Part shown: positions 1-5,729 of the stretch, one piece after another
Position numbering within the stretch: position 1 is the stretch's first letter
How the letters are laid out: every line of letters starts with the position of its first letter
NCBI GenBank assembly: GCA_964451095.1
Contig: CAYVGI010000191.1
Span: 1-7,312, forward strand
DNA length: 7,312 nt
Source of the DNA: DAOTTY01 sp964451095
Lineage (GTDB): Bacteria; Chloroflexota; Anaerolineae; Aggregatilineales; Phototrophicaceae
Direction of reading: 5' to 3'
Translations under genes and position numbers: made by a program
The notes under the pieces: model-generated
The model's input: only the letters and a program-made list of their open reading frames with translations
Databases searched by the model: none
Told to the model about the DNA's origin: nothing

Positions 1-356
1 TGAAGCACGCCTGGGTACTGGGCGGTGAGGGCTACGGCAACTGTGAGCTAACGGCTACCGAGTTCGACAACTGTATTTGGGTTGAGGGCGAGATTTTTGA
101 AGATGGGTTGTCCATGAAGATTGCTGGGACTGGCGAAATCGAACGTAATTTTTTCAACGTCCGCACGCCGATGCTTGAGGATGGCTCATTTTCATACCGT
201 GTGCGCCGTTTCGCGCCGACGAACCTAGACCCTGATGCGGGTGAGATCGACCTGACCCCTATCAATAGCGGTTTTGACGTGGTCTTTGAGTGTCAGGAGG
301 AAGTCAGCGCGTTTGACGGTCTGGTACGCAGCTGCCCCACCCTAATCAACGAATGA
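1..356 (+). CDS. C-terminal part of an unrecognised, probably exported protein (5' end outside window)
   Basis: The reading frame is open from the left edge (first whole codon at position 3) to a TGA at 354-356, giving about 117 residues. The start codon lies upstream of the window; the internal TTG at 108 and ATG at 114 are not needed as starts because the frame is already open. I do not recognise the family. The fragment is acidic, contains four cysteines (in GNCEL, DNCIW, FECQE and RSCPT contexts) and alternates short hydrophobic and polar stretches, as expected of a beta-rich extracytoplasmic domain with possible disulfides; this is inference. No membrane segment, lipobox or sorting signal is visible in the part present. 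Two hairpins follow the stop codon. It is not part of the downstream plus-strand cassette, because an opposite-strand tRNA gene lies in between. Confidence 0.6.
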   Translation, partial: KHAWVLGGEGYGNCELTATEFDNCIWVEGEIFEDGLSMKIAGTGEIERNFFNVRTPMLEDGSFSYRVRRFAPTNLDPDAGEIDLTPINSGFDVVFECQEEVSAFDGLVRSCPTLINE

Positions 357-362
357 CATCTT

Positions 363-395
363 CGGGCAACAGCGTCGCTGTTCGCCTGTTGCCCG
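363..395. terminator. 10-bp perfect hairpin after the partial CDS; possible terminator without U-tract
   Basis: CGGGCAACAG at 363-372 pairs perfectly with CTGTTGCCCG at 386-395 around a 13-nt loop, starting 6 nt after the stop codon. There is no T-run on either strand, so a classical intrinsic terminator is not shown. Position and stem strength nevertheless fit transcript termination or 3'-end protection for the upstream gene, and possibly for the minus-strand tRNA transcript entering from the right. Confidence 0.5.
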
Positions 396-405
396 CGTAC
401 ACCTA

Positions 406-433
406 TATCCGGTGACGTGCACAAAACCGGATA
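406..433. other. second hairpin, 8-bp stem
   Basis: TATCCGGT at 406-413 is the reverse complement of ACCGGATA at 426-433, with a 12-nt loop. It lies about 10 nt after the first hairpin in the non-coding gap between the partial gene and the tRNA. It may be a back-up terminator or a protein-binding site. No poly-T follows on either strand. I see no gene in the rest of the 357-538 gap. Confidence 0.35.
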
Positions 434-538
434 AAATCGGTACGAATATCAGCCGACAACACACCGAAACCTAATGGACGCTGCTGGGTAATGTGCTGTT
501 GTTGGACAGGCTGGAATGGAAAAGATGTGGGACGCGAT

Positions 539-611
539 TAGCGGTGGTGGGACTCGAACCCACACTGTACCGATTTTAAGTCGGTTGCCTCTGCCATTGG
601 GCTACACCGCC
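539..611 (-). tRNA. tRNA with anticodon UAA (Leu by codon), class I-like short variable region
   Basis: Read on the minus strand, the gene folds into a full cloverleaf. The acceptor arm GGCGGTG pairs with CACCGCT, with a G1-U72 wobble at the end. The D arm has a GCC/GGC 3-bp stem and a GG-containing loop. The anticodon stem ACCGA/TCGGT carries the loop CTTAAAA, so the anticodon is TAA. The variable region is the 5-nt ACAGT, and the T arm is GTGGG-TTCGAGT-CCCAC. The discriminator is A (complement of 539). No CCA is encoded. The anticodon reads UUA, so the nominal amino acid is leucine, and A73 agrees with that. Canonical bacterial leucine tRNAs are class II with a long variable arm, which is absent here; identity is therefore less certain than gene presence. 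A promoter lies just upstream at 622-651. Confidence 0.9.
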
Positions 612-621
612 GATTAACCTG

Positions 622-651
622 AGTATACAATGCGCTACGCGGCGGATTCAA
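622..651 (-). promoter_or_regulatory. sigma70-type promoter for the tRNA gene
   Basis: On the minus strand, TTGAAT (complement of 646-651, 4/6 to TTGACA) is followed after 18 bp by TATACT (complement of 622-627, 5/6 to TATAAT). Transcription would begin a few nucleotides before the tRNA 5' end at 611, as expected for a tRNA precursor. A plus-strand TACAAT at 626-631 overlaps it and might serve the response-regulator operon, but no good -35 accompanies that one. Confidence 0.6.
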
Positions 652-653
652 TA

Positions 654-676
654 GTGCACGGACGGTCGGTGCACGG
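654..676. repeat. direct repeat GTGCACGG, two copies 15 bp apart
   Basis: GTGCACGG occurs at 654-661 and 669-676, each containing the palindrome GTGCAC. The pair sits just upstream of the tRNA promoter and about 60-85 bp before the response-regulator start, a position suited to a regulator binding site. With only two 8-bp copies this may be chance. Confidence 0.3.
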
Positions 677-738
677 TGCTTTCGCCCGCAAAACACATCG
701 CACACGATCAATGGCAGCAAATACGGGGTCTACCACCA

Positions 739-1542
739 ATGATCCGCACCGCCCTCGTTGATGACCACCCACTTATCCTCAAAATCCTGCGGCAGGAGCT
801 TGCCGGAGCGTTTGACATCAGCATCTCGTGGGACACAACCGACGCAACTGAGATCACAACACGGGTCAACCAAACGCCACCCGATGTGCTGGTGCTGGAT
901 TTGTCGTTCACGGGGCAGGGGTTCGACCCGGTAACGACCGTGCGTGAGTTGGGAACACGCTTCCCCTTTATGGCGATTTTGGTGCTGACGGGCTACGATG
1001 ATCCTGTGTGGATTGAGGAGCTGTTGGAGGCAGGTGTAAAGGGCTACGTGGTGAAAAGCGATGACTTTTCCATGCGTATCGCAGATGGTGTGCGTGCCGT
1101 GGCGAATGGGCGTACTTTTCTGTCGCCTACGGCAATGCAGGGGCTGACGGAAGCGCGGCAGCGGCGCACGCTAACGGCACGGGAGCGCACGATATTGCGG
1201 CTAGCGGCGGAGGGTCATGCAAACCCGGCAATCGCGGAGATCCTTGGGGTGGCGCACGGCACGGTGCGCAACCACATCAGCAACATCTACACCAAGCTCA
1301 AGGTGGACAACCGAGAAGCAGCAGTGCGTGTGGCGCAGGACATGCGCGAACTGCCGAGACCCGGTGCGACGACGCGCCACGAACTGCGCACGCCGTTGCA
1401 CACGTTGATCGGACTGGCGAAGTTGCTACAGGTCAAGCTGGCGCAAGCGGGCGCACTGGACGCAGACACAGGGGGCGAGTACCTGGAACAGATCGTGGCG
1501 GAGGCGGAACGGCTGGACAAGTTGATTGATGACCTAACATGA
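739..1542 (+). CDS. NarL/LuxR-type response regulator with C-terminal HisKA (DHp) segment
   Basis: 267 residues from the ATG at 739. A GTG at 676 would add 21 residues that match nothing in a receiver domain, and GGGG at 725-728 is a weak ribosome site for 739. Residues 1-125 are a receiver domain with the acidic pair D8/D9, phosphoacceptor D54 (LVLD), T84 and K106, all canonical. Residues 145-202 are a LuxR-type HTH (LTARER, GTVRNH, KLKVDNREAA), so it should bind DNA as a phosphorylation-controlled transcription factor. Residues about 208-267 are unexpected: HELRTPL with H214 is a histidine-kinase H-box, followed by a second helix ending in LDKLIDDLT, so a near-complete DHp hairpin without an ATPase domain. 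Its stop overlaps the next start (ATGA, 1539-1542), indicating translational coupling. The receiver and HTH calls are firm; the role of the DHp tail is unknown. Confidence 0.93.
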   Translation: MIRTALVDDHPLILKILRQELAGAFDISISWDTTDATEITTRVNQTPPDVLVLDLSFTGQGFDPVTTVRELGTRFPFMAILVLTGYDDPVWIEELLEAGVKGYVVKSDDFSMRIADGVRAVANGRTFLSPTAMQGLTEARQRRTLTARERTILRLAAEGHANPAIAEILGVAHGTVRNHISNIYTKLKVDNREAAVRVAQDMRELPRPGATTRHELRTPLHTLIGLAKLLQVKLAQAGALDADTGGEYLEQIVAEAERLDKLIDDLT

Positions 1543-1892
1543 CAACCATACTCTACGTGGAAGACCACCCCCCGGCACGCTTTTTGATGCGTGCCATCAT
1601 CGAAGATTTGACTGAATACACGCTGATAGAGGCGGCGGATGGTGCACAGGCGCAGCAGCTTGCGCGGCAGCATCAACCTGCGCTGTACATCCTGGACATG
1701 GACTTACCGGACACAGACGGGGTGCAGTTGAGCGCTGCGCTCCGCAAGATACACGCTGCACCTGTGATTCTGGTTTCTGCCTATGCAGAGGCAATTGACC
1801 CCCAGCAGATCCAAAGCAGCGTGCAATTTTACCTCGCAAAACCGTTGGACCCGGAACATGTGGCGGATACTGTTCGACGCGCCCTTTCCTGA
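1539..1892 (+). CDS. stand-alone receiver-domain response regulator (CheY/Spo0F-like)
   Basis: 117 residues, a single receiver domain with no output domain. Visible hallmarks are E8/D9 in the acidic pocket (LYVEDHP), phosphoacceptor D53 (YILDMDLPDTDG), S80 at the switch position (VILVSAYA) and K101 followed by proline (YLAKPLDP). Length matches a bare receiver. The start ATG overlaps the preceding stop by four bases, and the histidine kinase starts 10 bp after its stop, so it is the middle gene of the operon. A stand-alone receiver next to one kinase and one DNA-binding regulator commonly acts as a phosphate shuttle or sink; that role here is inference. No ribosome-binding site is visible, consistent with coupling to the gene upstream. 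Confidence 0.93.
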   Translation: MTTILYVEDHPPARFLMRAIIEDLTEYTLIEAADGAQAQQLARQHQPALYILDMDLPDTDGVQLSAALRKIHAAPVILVSAYAEAIDPQQIQSSVQFYLAKPLDPEHVADTVRRALS

Positions 1893-1902
1893 CGAGAAAA
1901 AC

Positions 1903-3099
1903 ATGCTGCCGCCTGCCGTGCGTGGGCAGGCAGAGCGCCGCATCCGTGGCTACTGGATGTCCCGTGGGTGGCAACTGGTGCTAGGCGAGGTGGTGCTGTG
2001 GGCGGCAACCGTCTACTTACAGCAGAGCCCTGGTTCGCCAATATACCTGTTCCTGGCGGGTCTCATCGGCATCGCCTATCTGCTTGCCTTCCAGCCGAAC
2101 ACAATGCTATGGCTGCTGGGGATGCTCGTTTTGTTCGGGTTGCAGGGGCTGTATGTGCAGGGGCTGGGCGCGGTTACCGCGCTGACGTACATGGTGCCTT
2201 ACAGCATTGCTGGAATGATTATGGGCGGGCGCAAGCGCATTCTGGTACAAAGTGCGTGTGTGTTCGCGTTCTGGATGAGCTTGTTGTATGAATTGCTGCC
2301 CGTGCTGCCGCAAATCGAACCCACCCGCTATGTCATCGTGAGCTATAACATCCTGATTGCCGCTTTTACATTCCAAACGCTGCGCTTCCTCAATCAGTTG
2401 GCTGTGGATATCAACAGCGAGTACGTCGCCGCAGAGGTGCGAATGCAAAGCCAGCAGTTCCTGGCGCGGGTGAGCCACGAACTGCGCACGCCTTTGAACT
2501 CCATGTTGGGCTTCAGTAAATTGCTGCGCCGGGCAGAACTTACCGAACGCCAGCAAAGCCACCTCTATCACGCGATTGCGGAAGGCGAGCACCTTAACCA
2601 ACTGGTGAGTGATCTGCTGGACAGTGCTCATCTCTCCACAGGCAAACTGACGCTAAAGATGGCACCAACCGATGTGAATGTCCTGTGCCGGGCTGTTGCG
2701 GATGAACACCGTCATGCACTGTTGGATGGTGTTGCGCTCGTTACCGATTTTGGCGGCGATTTGCCGACAATTTCCGCTGACCCGCTGCGGTTGCGCCAGG
2801 CGGTTGGCAACTTAGTCGGCAATGCCGTTAAGCATACCCAGGCAGGGGCAATCACTGTGCGCACCCGCTGCCAGGACGACACCATCACCATTGACGTGGC
2901 AGATACAGGCACAGGCATTAGCGCGGAGCAGCAGAAGTTGATCTTCGTGCCGTTTGTGCAGCTTGACGAACGGCGTGCCGGGGTGGGGTTGGGCTTGGAT
3001 ATTGCGCTGCAACTGGTGCGGTTGCACGGCGGCGACATCACGCTGGAAAGCACGGTTGGCAAGGGCAGCACGTTCACGATCACGTTGCCGACGGACTGA
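1903..3099 (+). CDS. six-TM membrane sensor histidine kinase (HisKA + HATPase_c)
   Basis: 398 residues from the ATG at 1903, which follows the receiver stop by 10 bp. An in-frame ATG at 1858 would add 15 residues and overlap the previous gene, and cannot be excluded. A short positively charged N-terminus is followed by about six hydrophobic segments (near residues 23-39, 47-63, 67-88, 90-107, 113-133 and 143-162) with very short loops, so sensing is probably within or near the membrane. Then come HisKA at about 183-246 with H192 in SHELRTPLN, and HATPase_c at about 288-398. The N-box is NLVGNAVKH with N307, G1 is DTGTGI (334-339), the F-box FVPF (348-351) and G2 GVGLGL (360-365). All kinase motifs look intact. 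There is no HAMP, PAS or GAF domain. Likely partners are the two receivers encoded immediately upstream. Confidence 0.93.
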   Translation: MLPPAVRGQAERRIRGYWMSRGWQLVLGEVVLWAATVYLQQSPGSPIYLFLAGLIGIAYLLAFQPNTMLWLLGMLVLFGLQGLYVQGLGAVTALTYMVPYSIAGMIMGGRKRILVQSACVFAFWMSLLYELLPVLPQIEPTRYVIVSYNILIAAFTFQTLRFLNQLAVDINSEYVAAEVRMQSQQFLARVSHELRTPLNSMLGFSKLLRRAELTERQQSHLYHAIAEGEHLNQLVSDLLDSAHLSTGKLTLKMAPTDVNVLCRAVADEHRHALLDGVALVTDFGGDLPTISADPLRLRQAVGNLVGNAVKHTQAGAITVRTRCQDDTITIDVADTGTGISAEQQKLIFVPFVQLDERRAGVGLGLDIALQLVRLHGGDITLESTVGKGSTFTITLPTD

Positions 3100-3144
3100 G
3101 TGAGCCTGTGTTGCCAACAACTGGTACTGTGCTGCAGGAAGCGC

Positions 3145-3160
3145 TATACTTCCCCGCATG
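3145..3160 (+). promoter_or_regulatory. -10 element placed for a leaderless transcript of the MurF/Alr fusion gene
   Basis: TATACT at 3145-3150 (5/6 to TATAAT, and TANNNT type) ends 7 nt before the ATG at 3158, so transcription from it would begin at or one base before the start codon. There is no Shine-Dalgarno at a usable distance: AGGAAG at 3136-3141 lies 16 nt upstream. No convincing -35 is present at 16-18 bp; TTGCCA at 3111-3116 is 28 bp away. The fusion gene may have its own leaderless mRNA even though it follows the kinase gene by only 58 bp. Confidence 0.4.
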
Positions 3161-5728
3161 ATTAGCCTCTACGATCTATTAGAAGCCTCTAACGGTCAAC
3201 TATTTGGGGAACCTGCCGCGCAGTTGTTCGCTGGCTTTAGCCTGGACGCGAACCGGATTGACGACGCGACGTTGTTCGTGGCGGTGCGCAGCGACTTCGG
3301 TGATACACACCAGCACATGCAAGATGCCGTGGCAAACGGTGCCATCGGGCTGTTGTGTGCCCAACCGCCCATGTTCGACACAGACGGTGTAACCGTAATT
3401 GTGGTGCGAGACACGGAAAAGGCGATGACCGAGTGGGCGCGGTTTGTCATGCAGCGAATGCCCGCACGTGCCATCGCAGTGACCGGAACAGACGCCCGGA
3501 CGACGACCGTGCAGGCGATTGCCTCTGCATTGAGTGGTGACTACCGCGTGCACACGCACATTGATGAGTATCAAATGGGGCGGCTGAGCCTGCCACTGTC
3601 GTTGGCAAAACTGGAAAGTGACCACGACTTCAGCGTTATCGAGCTGCGCACGACCGCCCCTGGCGAGATTGCCCAACTTGTGAAAACCGTGCGACCGGAA
3701 ACGGTTATTGTCACATCTGTGGGGCAAGCGTACTTAGATCGCTTCAAAGATGTGAACCAAATCGCAGAGGAATATATCCAGGCGCTCAAGAGCCTGCCGT
3801 CCACCGGGCTCGGCATCCTCAATTACAACGATGACGCGGTGCGTGCCATGCAGGGTGCAACGATGTCACGCGTGATTACCGTGGGCATGGGCATGGACAG
3901 CTTTAGTGCAGACTTGATGGCGTACAATGTCGTCGTGGGGTCTTCGCGCACGGGCTTCGATGTGCGGTTGTCGAACAATCAACGTTATGTGGGCAATTGG
4001 GTGCCGCTGGTTGGCAAGTTTCAGTTGTATAGCTCACTTTTCGCGCTGGCAGTGGCGTCTCAGTATGGTGTAAGCACGGAAAAGGCGCTGCGACAGCTCA
4101 CCCAGGTGGAAGCGCTGCCGGGGCGCATGAATACCCTGGTGGGCGATAACGGTTGCCTGGTGGTGGATGACACGTTCGACGCGACGCCGGAGTCGGTTGC
4201 TGCTGGGCTGGATTGGCTGGGCAAGATACGTTACGACAACACCCGTACGATCTTCGTGCTGGGGGATATTGACCACCTGGGCGAGCGAAGCCGCGTGGCA
4301 CACCGCCAAATTGGGCAGCAGGCGGCAGAAATTGCGGATGTAATTGTCACGGAGGGGGCACAGGCTGCCCTTGCCGGGCGTGCGGCTCAGGATGTCGTTA
4401 GTAGCGGGCAACAGGTGCACATCACCTACAGCATTAAAGATGCAACGAGTGTACTCAGGAGCGTGAGCGGCATCGGCGAACAGGATGTTTTTCTGGTCAC
4501 GGGCGGCGCTTCCGCCCAGATGGAAAATGTTGTGCGGTCGCTGCTGCCAGAAACAACCGACCAGAGCAAGGTGACGAGCCAACGCAGCGTAGGTGTGCTG
4601 CCAGCACAGGTCGGCAGACCGTTGCAGCCAAGCTGGGTAGAGGTCGACCTGGAACGGCTAGCACAGAACGTCCGCAACCTGAAAGACTACATCGGTCCGA
4701 AGGTGCGACTGATGGCGACAGTAAAGGCAGACGCCTACGGGCACGGTTCCGTTGCCGTGAGCCGGGTTGCGTTGCAAAACGGTGCGGAGTACCTGGCGGT
4801 AGCCTCTGTGCGGGAGGCGCTAGAGCTGCGCGACGCGGGTATAGAAGCGCCGATACTTGTACTGAGCTACACCCCGATCTACGCTGTGCGGGAGGCAATC
4901 CGCCATAACCTTACCGTGACGGTGTATGACCTCGACCTTGCTCGCGCCTACAACAAAATCGCCAAAGAGGTCGGCGGGCGGCTGCGCATCCACGTCAAGG
5001 TCGATACCGGAATGGGTCGGCTCGGTATTTTACCGGGGGAAGCGGTTGACCTGTTCCGCAACTTGATCACCATGCAGAACCTGGAAATTGAAGGCATCTA
5101 CACGCACTTCTCGGTTGCAGATGAAGACCCTGCTTTCACCCAGGAACAGATTAAAACGTTCAAAGGGGTGTTGGTGCCGCTGCGTGCCGCCGGGATTCGC
5201 TTTAAGTATGTGCACGCGGCAAATTCCGCTGGCACGCTGCTGAGCAAGGATTTTCACCTGGACATGGTGCGAACGGGCATTCTGATGTATGGCTACTGGA
5301 ATCAGGGTGCCGCCCAGGTTGCACAGATGCCAGACCTGCTGCCCGTGCTCACCTGGAAGACGGTTATCGCGCAGGTGAAAACGCTGCCGCCAGGGCACCA
5401 TGTCGGTTATGGCAACACCTACATCACCAGGGATGCCGAGCGTGTCGCAATTATACCGATTGGCTACGCAGATGGTCTGCGCCGTTCGCCTGTAAACCAG
5501 GGGACGGTGCTGGTTCATGGGCAGCGTGCGCCTATATTGGGGCGTATCAGCATGGAGAAGACCGTTATCAGTGTCAACCGCATTGACGGTGCAAGTGTGG
5601 GGGACGAGGTGGTGGTGCTAGGGGAACAGGGCGGCAAAAAGATCACCGCCCAGGATATCGCAGACCGCCTACAGACCATTCCCTACGAGGTGCTCACCAG
5701 CGTCTTGCCGCGCATTCCACGTCGCTAG
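3158..5728 (+). CDS. fusion of a degenerate MurF-type Mur-ligase half and an alanine racemase half
   Basis: 856 residues. Residues 1-464 follow the full Mur-ligase plan: an N-terminal UDP-sugar-binding-like part (FSLDANRIDDATLFVAV), a central domain, and a C-terminal domain (LPGRM at 320-324, VVDDTFDATPES, VLGDIDHLGE, DVFLVTGG). The P-loop reads GTDARTTT (110-117) instead of GxxGKTTT, so the ATP-binding lysine is R114. Other motifs also differ: ELR for EMG (162-164), TSVGQAYL for TNIGxAHL (H to Y192), FDATP for YNANP. Residues about 489-856 are an alanine racemase (PLP enzyme, L-Ala to D-Ala) with K523 in TVKADAYGHG, KVDTGMGRLG, HAANSAG, VRTGILMYG, the catalytic tyrosine Y751 in VGYGNTY, GYADGLRR, and SME (E800) where the family usually has MD. 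MurF-Alr fusions are known, for example in Bacteroidetes. I infer an active racemase and an inactive ligase half. The product should be cytoplasmic. Confidence 0.92.
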   Translation: MISLYDLLEASNGQLFGEPAAQLFAGFSLDANRIDDATLFVAVRSDFGDTHQHMQDAVANGAIGLLCAQPPMFDTDGVTVIVVRDTEKAMTEWARFVMQRMPARAIAVTGTDARTTTVQAIASALSGDYRVHTHIDEYQMGRLSLPLSLAKLESDHDFSVIELRTTAPGEIAQLVKTVRPETVIVTSVGQAYLDRFKDVNQIAEEYIQALKSLPSTGLGILNYNDDAVRAMQGATMSRVITVGMGMDSFSADLMAYNVVVGSSRTGFDVRLSNNQRYVGNWVPLVGKFQLYSSLFALAVASQYGVSTEKALRQLTQVEALPGRMNTLVGDNGCLVVDDTFDATPESVAAGLDWLGKIRYDNTRTIFVLGDIDHLGERSRVAHRQIGQQAAEIADVIVTEGAQAALAGRAAQDVVSSGQQVHITYSIKDATSVLRSVSGIGEQDVFLVTGGASAQMENVVRSLLPETTDQSKVTSQRSVGVLPAQVGRPLQPSWVEVDLERLAQNVRNLKDYIGPKVRLMATVKADAYGHGSVAVSRVALQNGAEYLAVASVREALELRDAGIEAPILVLSYTPIYAVREAIRHNLTVTVYDLDLARAYNKIAKEVGGRLRIHVKVDTGMGRLGILPGEAVDLFRNLITMQNLEIEGIYTHFSVADEDPAFTQEQIKTFKGVLVPLRAAGIRFKYVHAANSAGTLLSKDFHLDMVRTGILMYGYWNQGAAQVAQMPDLLPVLTWKTVIAQVKTLPPGHHVGYGNTYITRDAERVAIIPIGYADGLRRSPVNQGTVLVHGQRAPILGRISMEKTVISVNRIDGASVGDEVVVLGEQGGKKITAQDIADRLQTIPYEVLTSVLPRIPRR

Positions 5729-5729
5729 C
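5724..5729. other. GCTAGC palindrome holding both convergent stop codons
   Basis: The plus-strand gene ends with TAG at 5726-5728 and the minus-strand gene with TAG at 5727-5725, so the two coding regions overlap by four bases. There is no intergenic space for a terminator, and I see no strong hairpin immediately on either side; transcripts must run into the opposite gene. Confidence 0.9.

Noticed and set aside
432..578. TAAAATCGGTAC at 432-443 is the reverse complement of GTACCGATTTTA at 567-578 inside the tRNA anticodon arm, suggesting a tRNA-derived attachment-site remnant.
   Set aside because: Only 12 bases match; matches of this length are expected by chance within 7 kb. No integrase or other mobile gene is present.
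538..720. Minus-strand 60-codon frame over the tRNA.
   Set aside because: Its C-terminal half is a translation of the tRNA gene itself (LKSVQCGFESHHR type), not a protein gene.
676..738. GTG at 676 as start of the response regulator.
   Set aside because: The extra 21 residues do not resemble a receiver N-terminus, and receivers start a few residues before the VDDHP strand, which fits the ATG at 739.
1378..1892. The DHp tail of the first gene might be the front of a frameshifted histidine kinase.
   Set aside because: The sequence after the tail is an intact stand-alone receiver with its own ATG and no trace of a CA domain. The overlap is a normal ATGA junction.
2107..2631. Long minus-strand frame of 174 codons inside the kinase gene, and similar long antisense frames in 3200-4900.
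   Set aside because: They lie opposite genes with full family motifs and show Cys/His/Gln-rich, low-complexity translations typical of shadow frames.
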